Part shown: one piece after another, positions 24,440 to 36,100 of the stretch
Layout: the number at the start of each line of letters is the position of its first letter
Numbering within the stretch: position 1 is the first letter of the stretch
NCBI RefSeq assembly: GCF_947179165.1
Contig: NC_077245.1
Coordinates: 21,799,740 to 21,863,739, forward strand
From: Solanum dulcamara
Lineage: Eukaryota; Streptophyta; Magnoliopsida; Solanales; Solanaceae
DNA: 64,000 nt
Direction of reading: 5' to 3'
Made by a program: the position numbers and the translations under genes
The notes under the pieces: model-generated
Seen by the model: only the letters and a program-made list of their open reading frames with translations
What the model was told of the DNA's origin: nothing
The model's database searches: none

Positions 24440-25345
24440 AATGATTGGCTAAAAAGGAAAAATGCAATTCAAGTTGAATCAACTTTGCTTGAAAAACGCA
24501 AAGTTTTCGAATCAATAATTCGAACACCCGAAGGTATAAATTCAGTGGTGTACAAATGGATCTTTGTAAGAAAATGAAATGAGAAAAAATAAAGTCGTAA
24601 GATATAAAGCACGACTTGTGGCAAAAGGATTTTCACAAAGACCTGACATTGATTATGTGAAAACATATCCCCCCGTGATGGATGCAATCACTTTCAGGTA
24701 TCTTATAAATCTAAAAGTTCATGAAAAACTTGGCATGCATCTGATGAATGTCGTTACAGCCTATTTATATGTCTCTCTAGACAATGATATTTTTATGAAA
24801 ATTCTTGAAGGATTTAAAATACCTGAAATATATAAAGATTCCCGAAAAACTTATTTAATAAAACTTCAAAAATCTTTATACGGGCTGAAACAATCAGGGC
24901 GAATGTGGTACAATCGTCTTAGCAAATATTTGTTAAAAGAATAATTTAAAAATGATCAATTTGCCTTTGTGTCTTTATGAAAAGGTATGAATTTGAAATT
25001 GACATAATAGCTATACATGTTGATGATTTGAATATCATTTGAACACCTGAAGAACTTTCAAATGCAGTAAAATATCTGAAAAAGAAATTTGAAATGAAAG
25101 ACGTTAGAAAGATAAAATTTTATCTTGGTCTACAAATTGAACATTTTGCAAATGAGATATTTGTCCGTCAATCACAATATACTGAAAATATTTTAAAAAG
25201 ATTTTACATGAATAAAGTACATCCACTGAATACCCCAATAAAGATCCATTTTGACCTTATGAAAATGATGAAGAGCTTGTTGGTATTGAAATACCATATC
25301 TTAGTGAAATTGGTGCATTAATGTATCTTGCCAACAATTCTAGAT
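24440..25345 (+). pseudogene. Copia element A reverse transcriptase, RNase H lost
   Basis: RT runs through 24,579-24,944 (YKARLVAKGFSQRP, LYGLKQSGRMWYNRL), HVDD at about 25,018 (first residue of YVDD changed) and 25,094-25,321 (FYLGLQIEH). The coding match stops at about 25,345 (LANNSRY). The whole RNase H domain is missing before the polypurine tract, an internal deletion of roughly 0.5 kb or more. Confidence 0.88.
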
Positions 25346-25523
25346 ATTAAGTGATGTTCTCATCAGGAGAAGTAAATACGTGCTACACTCTTTTTTTCTT
25401 AACCAAGATTTTTATCCCACTGAATTTTTTCTGATAAGGTTTTTAACGAGGCAGCAAATAATGCGTATTTAAAATAAATATATATTTATTTTTTTCATTA
25501 GAACCTTTATTTTACATGGACAT

Positions 25524-25537
25524 CTAAGGGGGAATAT
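25524..25537 (+). other. Polypurine tract of Copia element A
   Basis: AAGGGGGAATAT directly precedes the 3' LTR start TGTAAAAATATATG, as expected for plus-strand priming. Confidence 0.8.
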
Positions 25538-25759
25538 TGTAAAAATATATGTCCATGTTATCCACCATCACAACTTATTTTCACTAAATTTTGTTTCCAC
25601 CATATTTGGTTTTCACTACAAATTGTTCTTCCTTTAGGCCTATAAATAGACATTGTTGTAAGCATAGAAAATATACAAAAAAAGAAAAAAAAACATATAA
25701 ATTACTCACTTATTCTTTCTTCCCTCTTCTTAATTTGATTTATCATTTTATTCATGATA
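25538..25759 (+). repeat. Copia element A, 3' LTR
   Basis: 222 bp. It pairs with 18,252-18,486. It ends TTCATGATA where the 5' LTR ends TTCATAACA. No target duplication is visible around the element. Confidence 0.9.
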
Positions 25760-27358
25760 GTAGTTAGTTTGGTGGCAGATAATTGTATAGAGACAAAGAA
25801 ATCGATTTGGTATTTTGCAATTTAAAGATGTTCTAGAAAAATGGGCCTTCAATGTCTTTTAAAGGGATTTTTTGCCAACAGAATCGTCTTCCACTAATGA
25901 AGGAATCAGTAGTAATTAACGTGAAAAAGGGAGGGTGATTTAGTCAATACACCCTTACACTCCTAGGTGATGCCGTCATGTAACAATGGTAACTAGATTC
26001 TCCTGTCCTCTTTGGTAAAGAAAAAAATATTGTTTGCTAAAAACTGAGGGCATATCCGTATTCATGCTACGTATTGTGGCATCATTTAAAAGTTACTACA
26101 TTTGATTTAATCGGACGTATAAAAATAATATTGAATAAAAAAATCTTAATAATATTAAGATTGATAATATTGAGTTGGTTATGTTAATATTATTTTTTTA
26201 TAATAGGAGTAGTACTCCGTCAATATTGTTAATATCATGATTTACTTTGTATAAAAAAATTACTGAATTATTAACTATGTATTAGTTATACGTATATTGT
26301 AAATACTACAAACAAAAAATTAAATAATACCAAAGTTAATACATATATTCTCTTTTCTCTAATACTTTTGTTAAATTAGGTTTGAATCTAACTGACACAA
26401 TAAAAATTAGTTGCTTGTTCATACCTGACAAGTTAGTTGTTAAAAAAGAAGGTGAAAGGACTTCTTTTATTTGAGATTTTATTATTCGATTTGATATGTA
26501 ATTTGGACTTAGATCTAACTCAAACTCTAAAATCTAATTCAAACAAAGGAAGTTTGTTCATGCCTCATAAGGAGACCCAACGACCCCTTTCATCGATGTG
26601 AAGTTTCACCCTTCATCAACCTCCTACCAAACAATCCCTCCATTTGAAGATTAGTAAAACAAAGGAAAAATTAATAATATAAAAAAAATTAATGCAAAAA
26701 TTCATTTTTATTAGAAAATTTAAGATAAAAAAGAGATATAAATCCGAGGAGTGAAAAGACGCTTTTATCATTTTTATTCTAATTCATGGATTATTAATAT
26801 TATTATTTCACATTATACCAGCATAAAACTCCGCATATTAGGAGTTGTTTAAGTGGAGTTTTAGAAGACCTAATCCCAATAGTAAAATCAGCATATTTAT
26901 AACTAAAAAGGTAGCAAATCCTTTCGTGTTTTTCTTAAATACCAACAAGTACGACTATCCAAAACAACAATTGGAACATAAGATAATATTAAACAAAAAT
27001 TTGAATTGTATGGCCAAAAAGGAATAATCTTTGTGAATATCTACTAGTAAAACAAATCATTGGGAACATAATTTCCATAAATAAAACGTAAAATATGCAA
27101 TGACGAATTAAATATTGGAGATAAACTGCTTCTTTTTTTCTATTTCATGATTAAATATTGAAATATTTTTCACATATAAAAATAAACCATTACTGTTGTT
27201 ATTCCAAACATTATTACAGTAGTGGTTTATTTTATATGTGAAAAAACTATATGTTACCTATGATTCAGCCTATTACTATTATAGATTAGATATCTGAACA
27301 AAAAGCCTCACAAACTAATGGCTTGTAATTGTGTACATTTTCTCTCACTTGGGACTTA
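25760..27358. other. AT-rich intergenic, no gene seen
   Basis: Small open frames only. No motif, RNA gene or clear transposon end was recognised. Confidence 0.5.
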
Positions 27359-27795
27359 GATGTCGTTTCATTTGAATACAAGTTATGATGGAATTAGTTA
27401 TGGCGGGATAAATAATGACAAGATTAGTTATGACGGGATAAATTGTGATTGGATTATTTTTTATTGAGTGTTTGGTTTATGCATTCAAAATAATATGCAT
27501 TATATAAATTTTAAGAATTAATTATTTATTTACAAAAACACCCTTTATGAATGTGAAAAGTAATGTATAAAAAGGATTTAAAGAGATATTTTTATCATTT
27601 ATCTACTTTATCCCATGATAAATTATTCGAAATTACTATACCACCTAAGAGGACTAGAGGAGGGATAACTTATTCCGGTATTAATTATTAATTCTGGGAT
27701 AAGTTATCCCGAACTTGCTAACCAAAGGACAAATTGAGTGGCACTATAATTTAATTCCGGGACTATTTGATGTTATCCTTCACACCAAACGACCG
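27359..27795. mobile_element. Tourist-like MITE
   Basis: 437 bp, with TTA on both sides (27,356-27,358 and 27,796-27,798). The left end is GATGTCGTTTCATTTGAA and the right end inverted is CGGTCGTTTGGTGTGAAG. The interior repeats the word GGGATAA in both orientations, giving a large fold-back. The 3-bp TTA duplication fits PIF/Harbinger-related Tourist MITEs. Confidence 0.7.
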
Positions 27796-27937
27796 TTAGA
27801 AAAAATGAAAAACAAGAAGAAAAAAGTGAAATCCCAAGGCAACTTGTGGTTGTTTTCGTACTGAATTGAACATCACCATATTCTACAAACTATACAGCTA
27901 CAACCGCAATAACAACTATATACTCTTTGTGATTCTA

Positions 27938-28256
27938 TGTCGTTTGCTTGGAAATAAGTTATCTTATGATTAACTATTTCAGAATTAGCTATCCTTTAAT
28001 AAATTCTCCGATCATAGTTCTATTCAATGGTTGATTTCTTACTTCGTAACCTGAGTTTTGGCTGTCGTGTGAGTCCCAAAAAGAGAACAACTCAATCCCA
28101 TAATGTATATGAGATAACTTATCCAATCACTATGGTATAAATGGTGGGATAAGTTATCTCAAACATGACAACCAAACAAGACACTAAAATGTTATCCTTG
28201 GACTATTTTTTTATCCCATGACTATTTATTTTTATTTTTCACACCAAACTATCCTA
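27938..28256. mobile_element. Degenerate MITE related to the previous one
   Basis: Shares TGTCGTTTGCTTGGAAATA at the left and CACACCAAACTATCC at the right, plus inner GATAACTTAT / GGGATAAGTTAT words. It looks like an older copy, interrupted in the middle, of the same family. Boundaries are approximate. Confidence 0.5.
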
Positions 28257-28849
28257 AGTGGAGATTAAAAATAATTGAGTGTACGTAAATTTTATTCTTA
28301 CCTTATAAGGGAGAGAGATTATTATGATAGACCCTTGATTAAGACAAAAAATTTCAACCAAAAAAATAAGTTTGAAAAATATAAAGTGAAAAAAGCTCTA
28401 ATAAAAATACTAAGAAACGAAAAATATTGACGACAATAATAATAAGGTAATCAAATCAAAAGAACCATAATAGTAATAAAATTAGAGAATAAGATAATAA
28501 AAAATAATAATGATAATACTGCAAAGAAAAAGTGGGAAGCAAATAAGGTACTCCAACCTAGAACCATGTTCACCCACAAAAAAGAGAAAAATCTCTAAAT
28601 TTCATGTTAACTTTCTACACTCATTCTTGATCTTCGTGCTATCTTATTTAGGGTCATATACTAGGTGAGTTGAAGATATATCATATCACCACAAAGGTCA
28701 TTCACATTTTGGCATGTATATTTTTATTTCTAATTTTATCACTCCTTGTATGATCTCACATCTTTATAAACATCCTTATTTTTGCTACTTTCATCTTTAA
28801 ATGTGTAAGTTCTTGACTGGCCAATATCCTCACCCATAAATGAACATAG

Positions 28850-29446
28850 TGTAAAGATATGACATGTGAACTCAATTAACCTCAAAAGTTGGCTCATAAG
28901 AAGAGGATTGGCTGAGTTTATATAAGCAGATCACTGGTCCACTCGCCAATTAATGTGGGACTTAAAATCACTCTAACACCCTCTTCACGTCCAGGTCCAA
29001 CTATAGCGTAGATTGGGACCGAACGAAGATATCGTTAGCTCTGATACCATGTAAAGATATAATACCTTACTAACTCAACCATAATAGCTACCTCATAAGG
29101 GGGAGGAGGATTGTCCAAGTTCATATAACACCTGAGCCTAACCCATCTCCATATGCTAGCTCATGAGTGGAGGGTTGTCCAAGTGCATATAAGCAGATCA
29201 TCCGTCCATTCCCCAACAATGTGAGACTTTAATCCACTCTAACACCTCCTTCACGCCCAGGCTCAAGTGGAAAATGGATTGGGAGTCCAAATGAGGATGA
29301 ACCTGACTTTGATATCATGTAATGAGATGACACCTGAACCAAACTCAACCCCATAAGCTAGCTCATAAGGGGGGGATTGCCCAAGTCCATGTAAGCAGAC
29401 TACAAGTCCATTCCCAACCAATATGAGACTTTAACCCACTCAAACA
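28850..29446 (-). mobile_element. TRIM retrotransposon multimer (LTR-int-LTR-int-LTR)
   Basis: Three related short LTRs (28,850-28,978; 29,050-29,244; 29,318-29,446) alternate with two internal pieces of 71-73 bp (28,979-29,049; 29,245-29,317). In minus orientation each internal piece begins with a PBS (ATGGTATCAGAGC in one, ATGATATCAAAGT in the other) and ends with a purine tract (GTGAAGAGGG type) before the next LTR. Shared LTR words are GCTAGCTCATAAGGGGG and ATATAAGCAGA. The 5-bp flanks are CATAG and CCTAG, a one-mismatch target duplication. The middle LTR contains an extra partial LTR copy. It encodes no protein, as expected for terminal-repeat retrotransposons in miniature. Confidence 0.82.
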
Positions 29447-29454
29447 CCTAGTTA

Positions 29455-29840
29455 GTTTAACAACCTCTCTGTAAAATTTACCTTAAGTCTTGGTGACACA
29501 TTCTTATCACATAGGACATCAGATGTGAGTCTCCATTTCATCCACACTGCTCCAATATGATGTATGACATCATCGTCTATTTCTCCACTTTCTTAAATTG
29601 ACCCAAGATACTTGAAAATTTCTCTCTCGATGATGATTTGTGTATCAATCCTTACTTCTAGATATTCGCCTTATACATTGCTTCACCAAACTGATAGCCC
29701 TCCAAGTACTATGTTTTAATCCTTCTCAACCCGAAACTTTTAGACTTTAGGACTTGTCTCCAAATCTCCAGCCTTAATTTTTCACGTATCTCATCAATCA
29801 ATACATTCTACACACTACACTCATTTTCTTTTTCGATCGC
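29455..29840 (-). pseudogene. RTE-type LINE reverse transcriptase fragment
   Basis: The minus strand, in broken frames, reads LRLEIWRQVLKSKSFGLRR, then KTxYLE, FSxxLG with a following acidic EK, a [13 protein letters not shown] part and PRLK. This order is that of the segment just after the palm of plant RTE-clade LINEs (the end of the reverse transcriptase, before the conserved WMKWR-like region). Many stops; only about 0.4 kb remains. It abuts the TRIM multimer. Confidence 0.6.
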
Positions 29841-30271
29841 CAAAAAGTAATGCTATAAACTATGTATTCACAACATGGTTTTTTTCCTTATTAGCCATAT
29901 TTTTTATATTTTTCACTTGGCGTTGTATCCGTATTGGAGTTACATTAGATCTAGATTCGCACTAAAAAGTCCTATATTGAGGGTATAACGCTCTCCAATA
30001 AAGGTGATTTCATACCCAGGAGCGGAGCCAGTTTGGGGCTAGGATGACCCCCCTTTAGCGGAAAATTGCACTATTTATATGTGATTAAAATTATTTTTTT
30101 ATGTATATATATAGTATATATTGAATCCTGTTCGGCTAGTTCATGAGTTTTTTTTCTCCATAGTTTGAACCCTTTTAGTGAAAATCCTTCTTCCTCCACT
30201 ATGACCATACCCTCCAAAGTTCAAACGTCAATATTTCTAATTAATAATTTACTATTCAATTATAACCCTTA

Positions 30272-31359
30272 GGTTCTGTTTGGAAAGACACATGATAATT
30301 GAAATTGTTATAATTAATAGGATAGTAATTATCATCCTAGTAATTACACAACCTAGTAATTACGATGACTTGTTTGTTTGTCATAATGTAATTATGATGT
30401 AAATACAAGTGTATTATTTGGCTACACAAGTGCATTCATAAGATTATATTAAATTCTAAAATTAAAAGTTTGTATTAGATACATAAGAGCCTTTATAAAT
30501 GATATTAAATTAAATATTTAAGATATTTATTGTCTTTTGAAAATGTACTAATTAATAAACATATGTTCTTAACTAATATTATAAAAAAACAATTGATTTA
30601 TATATCTTTCAAATTAGTATGGTTTAATTAAATTAATCATAAAAACTAAAAGTACAAGATTTCTATGAACATCATGAAATGTACGTTTGACAAAAAAATT
30701 AATAGTATAAATATAATGTTATAAATTTTATTAAAATATTTAACAAAAAGGTACTCTATCAAATCTAACTAAAAAATAAATGGCTTGCAATGTGAAATAT
30801 CAAGTCAACACTACTTAAACAAATGCAACTGAAAATATAAAATAAATTCTAAATTCAAAACAAAAAAATATTATAATACTCTTATGTAAAATTTCAACAC
30901 ACGTACATAAATACGATTTAAAAGAAAAGAAAAACGTAAGTCTATAACCTTATTCAACAATGAATTCTACTTTAATTTAAAAATTAGAATACTGACAATA
31001 TTAAGCTAATGAAAAAAATAAACATACAATATATAAATAAAAATAGATAATACAAAAATTTGCATGGAATCACATAAAGTAAAGGTTGAGAATGAAGAAA
31101 AACGAAATATAAATATTATAAAATAAAAAATATATTTTTAGAAAATATAATAATAATAAAAATAAAAAATAATTTAAAATTATAAAAAAAATAAAAATAA
31201 AAGGAATAAATTAAAAAGTAACCAGCTTGTAATTACACCATGTGATTACCATCAATTCACGGCCCCACCTCTCTGAGAATTGCCAATCAAACATATAGAC
31301 AGATAATTATAGCCAATTATACTAAATTCAATTATCAAGATGACTCTCCAAACACACCC
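30272..31359. mobile_element. Large Tourist/Harbinger-like non-autonomous element
   Basis: 1,088 bp, flanked by TTA (30,269-30,271 and 31,360-31,362). The left end is GGTTCTGTTTGGAAAGACAC and the right end inverted is GGGTGTGTTTGGAGAGTCAT; both are followed by TGATAATTGAA. Subterminal TAATTAC words are repeated in both orientations. The interior is very AT-rich and has no ORF. Confidence 0.7.
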
Positions 31360-32500
31360 TTATTGATCCCTCCTTGGCCATATTATTAGTTTGAATTACA
31401 GTTCAAAGTATTTGAGAGAAAAATATTTTTCACCAACGGTTCATATTAAATCAACAAAATTTATAAGACAAGTGAAAAGTATTTCGGATTTAATTTCCAA
31501 AACGAGCATACTTAAATAGTTGTTTTTCATTTTCTCTGATCAAGTTTCTGCATATTTTTTGAATTAGAAAAAGGAGTGATAATACAAAAAAAGGACAATA
31601 TTTAAATTAGAAAATAAAGCTCGCATTTTGTTGAATTCTATTATTTTGATCATATTTTGATTCTTTCTATATCTAAGTTTGGGAAAGGAAGTTGTAGTTT
31701 AGGAAAAAAATGATTTGATTAGATAGTTTAGGTTAAAACATACAAAACTGCAGATAATTAAATAAGGTAATACTAACAACCAACAAGGGAAACTTTTATT
31801 GTTTTGGTCTTTTGCAATTCCAAAATGTACATGGGTCTCTAGTAAGATTTACAAGTACAAGGCCAGGATTTGTTCAAAATATGTGGGGAGAGGAATAGTA
31901 TTTTTTCTAATTATAGTCTTGTTTATGATAGTTTCTACTCTTCACGTTTCATTTCATTTTACATAATATGATTTTCTTATTAATTCGTTCAGAATATGAG
32001 ATATATTTTATATTTAAAAATAACCTAATTTTAAACTTCTTATTTTGCACTTATTATCATGCTTTTATAATTTTCAAAAATCTTGTGACATATTTAAAAT
32101 CACAAATTTTAAAATAATTTTTTTTCCTGAACTTCGTGGTCACACATAATCATCGTATTGCAGTGGAGTGGGAGAAATGTGAAGACCCGTATTGAGGATA
32201 CTACAAAATACGAATGTGTCACTAAAACTTGAGGATAAATTTTATATAGTAGTGATTAGACCAACATTGTTGTATGTGGCACATTCAAAATATTTTGCTA
32301 TCATTTTCTTGTTGCTCTCTTTCTAATAACTTCTCTTTTTGAGTTGATGGTGTATCAAAAATAATTTCTCTATTTCTATAATGATAAAAAAAAAATCTAC
32401 TAACATTTTATCTTTCTCATACTTTACTCGTGGAAATACACTTAATATGCGGGTGTTGTTGTATTTATATCAACCTTTAAATAATATTTTTAAATTTTAT
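31360..32500. other. AT-rich intergenic upstream of PIP5K
   Basis: No gene or transposon end was recognised. Confidence 0.5.
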
Positions 32501-33136
32501 TACGTTTGAGATAGAGAAGTATTCTTATATTTATTTGGCACTAAATTCACCTGTGATCAAAATTAGTTGGGCAGATGAGGCATTTAAGATCACTAGGAAG
32601 TAGGGGTGGTGAAGTATAATTGACATTTAGTTCAATTATAACCAAAAACAAAAACGCAAACCTTCCCATGGAAAACTTAATTAAAATAATTAATTATCCC
32701 TCATAGTTCACATTTTCCTTAGGGCTCCGTGCCTACTTTTTCTTTTAGCTTTTTTCATATATATATATATATAGTATGTTTTTTTCCCCCTTTTCTACTT
32801 TAATTTAAGTAAGTATTTATTTTTTAATTTCTTTTCCATTTTAACGCCCTCTCTCTCTCCTTTCTTGTTTTTCCCTCAAAACTTCTGTTTGTATTGATAC
32901 TTCTCTTTACTCTCTTCCAATACAGCAAGGCCAATCGTGACTCCCTCTCTCTCTCTCTCTCTCGCCTATCTTCTTTCCATTTCTAGAGAGAGAGACATCA
33001 TTACCCAAAAAGTATTCTCCGAACAAGTCGCCGGAGATGCTCCGGTGTATCCATTTGCAGCCATAATTCAAGAAAGTGGACGAGTTTGCAGTACAAGACC
33101 ACCATTTTTGATATCATTGAGGAAAAAAAAAGTGAA
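32501..33136 (+). promoter_or_regulatory. PIP5K promoter and 5' leader
   Basis: Holds a TA-rich block (ATATATATATATATAG, about 32,757-32,775), then pyrimidine-rich DNA. A CT microsatellite at about 32,940-32,963 lies in the probable 5' UTR, a common feature of plant housekeeping and tip-growth genes. The transcription start is not determined; 32,840-32,930 is plausible. Confidence 0.55.
33037..33066 (+). CDS. Upstream ORF (9 codons) in PIP5K leader
   Basis: An ATG at 33,037 with purine at -3 opens a nine-codon frame ending TAA at 33,064-33,066, 70 bases before the main ATG. If the mRNA starts upstream of it, ribosomes would meet it first. Any repressive role is inference. Confidence 0.45.
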   Translation: MLRCIHLQP

Positions 33137-36100
33137 ATGCCTGAAACCCTTTTATTCTCGAACCAGATTCCTGAAATATCCACCAGAAAGAAGGAAAATA
33201 CTAAGGAAGTGGATGAGGAGGAGAAAGAGACGATTCTAGAAACAACGACTACTACCACGACAACACCGAGGTCTGTTATCATCATTCCTCGGACCAAATC
33301 ACAAGCAACATCTCGGAGAGTCATTCCGACAGATGGTACAATCTGTGCAGCGTCTGGAACAACCAGTACTAGCTCAAACGCCGGCGTAGTGGAAAAGCAC
33401 CTTCCAAATGGAGATCTGTACATAGGTAGCTTCTCTGGAAGTTCGCCTCACGGATCCGGAAAGTATTTGTGGAAAGATGGGTGTATGTATGAAGGGGAGT
33501 GGAAAAGAGGTAAAGCATCTGGTAAGGGTAAGTTTTCGTGGCCATCTGGAGCTACATTCGAAGGTGAATTCAAGTCGGGTCGTATGGAGGGTTCCGGTAC
33601 CTTTATTGGATCCGATGGGGATATGTATAAGGGTTCATGGTCCGCCGATCGGAAACATGGGTATGGGCAGAAATACTATAGCAATGGGGATTACTATGAA
33701 GGACACTGGAAAAGGAATTTACAAGATGGACAAGGAAGATATGTTTGGAAGAATGGTAACGAGTATGTTGGTGAATGGAAAACTGGGGATATTCATGGTA
33801 GAGGTGTTTTAATTTGGGCAAATGGAAATAGGTATGATGGAAATTGGGAAGGTGGTGGTCCTAAAGGTAATGGGGTTTTCACTTGGCCTGACGGGAGTTG
33901 TTATATTGGGTGTTGGAGTAAAGATAGTAAGAATCAGCAACACAATAACCAAATTCTTAATGGTACTTTTTATGCGGCAAACAGTAGAACTAACAGCCAT
34001 AGCACTGTTAAGAAAGAAAGTGTTGATTTCAGTGCTAAAGATGATGTTTTGGGGGGATTTTTTGGACACAAGTTAGCAGCACCTTTAATGGCTGATGAAG
34101 ATTGTGGGATGCTAGTGATGAATATGGGGAAGAAGAGGTCATCGGTGGATGGATCAAGAGGAAGTATGACAGAAAGAAATTTTCCGAGAATATGCATTTG
34201 GGAGTCAGATGGTGAAGCCGGTGACATTACTTGTGATATTATTGATAATGTAGAGGCATCCATGATTTACAGGGATGGCTTTGGGTTTGGTCGAGATGGA
34301 CTTAAGCAGTTTAGGAGAAATCCTTGTTGCTTTAGCAAAGAAGAAAAGAAGCCAGGACAGACTATATCCAAAGGGCATAAGAATTACGATTTGATGCTCA
34401 ATCTCCAGTTGGGCATTAGGTAATAATAGAATGAAATTGTTTATTGCCAGTATATTGGATGTTCTGTTTCAGTTTGATTTTTTTTTTTACAATTGTTGTA
34501 TAGCTGAATCAATGATGGTTTTCTTTACAGGTATTCAGTTGGGAAGCATTCTTCGATATTGCGGGATCTTAAAAACAGTGATTTTGATCCTAACGAGAAG
34601 TTCTGGACCAGGTTTCCACCAGAAGGGTCTAAGATTACACCCCCTCATCAATCTACTGATTTCCGTTGGAAGGATTATTGCCCAGTGGTGTTTAGGTATT
34701 CATTTCTTGTAACATGTAGATGATAAGTTGTCTTTTAAGATTGAATGCTAATTTGATATTGAATAACTTTGATCTTTGTTACAAACCATGAAAGACTCTA
34801 AAAGTGTTTGGTTGTTGGTTTATCCAGACATTTGAGAGAACTATTCCAAGTTGATCCTGCGGATTACATGTTAGCAATTTGTGGAAATGATGCTTTGAGA
34901 GAGCTTTCTTCTCCAGGGAAGAGTGGAAGCTTCTTTTATTTGACTCAGGATGATAGGTTTATGATCAAAACTGTGAAAAAATCAGAAGTCAAGGTTAGTT
35001 GCCAACCTTTTGACTTGCACTTGAATTGGTTTCCGAAACAGGTTTATATTACTGTGGTTGGTTAACTGCATATCTTATTCTAATGCTTTGAGCCTGGGTA
35101 GATAAGATATTTGTCTCTGTTAGATAGTGATGACGTGCTTAATTATCTAATGGGTTTGAATTTTTGCAATCTTTTATACAGGTGCTTGTTAAGATGCTTC
35201 CAAGTTACTATCAACATGTTTGTCGTTATGAAAATACCCTCGTCACAAAGTTCTATGGTGTTCATTGCGTCAAACCAGTTGGCGGTGTCAAGGTATTTCC
35301 GACTTCAAACTTAGAATCCGGTGCAAGGCTTAACATGTCTGATATTGTTTTCTTTCATTGGGTGCAGACAAGGTTCATTGTGATGGGCAACATGTTCTGC
35401 TCAGAATATCGTATTCACAGACGGTTTGACCTCAAAGGTTCCTCACATGGCCGCACAACAGATAAACCCGAAGGAGAAATTGATGAAACTACTACCCTTA
35501 AGGACCTTGATCTGAACTTTGTCTTCCGTCTCCAGCGGAAATGGTATGAAGAACTGATCAAGTAAGTATAGGAATTCATTTGTTGTAACATAGTTTATTT
35601 TCCTAATCAAGAGTTGTCACACAATATATTCCATTATTCTGTTTTTGCATTATTAAGTAGATTTGACTTCTTTGCAGACAAATTGATCGTGATTGTGAAT
35701 TTCTGGAAGCGGAGCGAATCATGGATTACAGTCTCCTGGTTGGTCTTCACTTTCGAGATGATAATACGGGTGACAAGATGGGTTTATCACCATTCCTCTT
35801 GCGTAATGGTAGGTTGCCCATTATTTATAGGTTTATTCCTAGCTGGTATAACAATGTGGAGTCCAGAAAAATATAAACGGATGCTCTGCTTGCTTTCAGG
35901 AAAGAGTGATTCCTACCAAAATGAGAAGTTCATGCGTGGCTGTCGTTTCCTTGAAGCTGAGCTACAAGACATGGATAGAGTTCTTGCTGGCCGGTAAGAA
36001 TGGTCCTTTTTGCTGCTGTTAATTTAGCTATTGGCCTGGAATTTACTTTTGTTTTATCGCATAAATTGAAAAATTTTCAATATGATGGGGGAGAGCCTTT

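Noticed and set aside
33086..33136. N-terminal extension of PIP5K from 33,086
   Set aside because: The codon at 33,086 is TTG, not ATG. The first in-frame ATG is 33,137.
33001..34263. Minus-strand and other-frame open frames over PIP5K exon 1
   Set aside because: Shadows of the coding exon; no motifs, and the + strand gene is certain.
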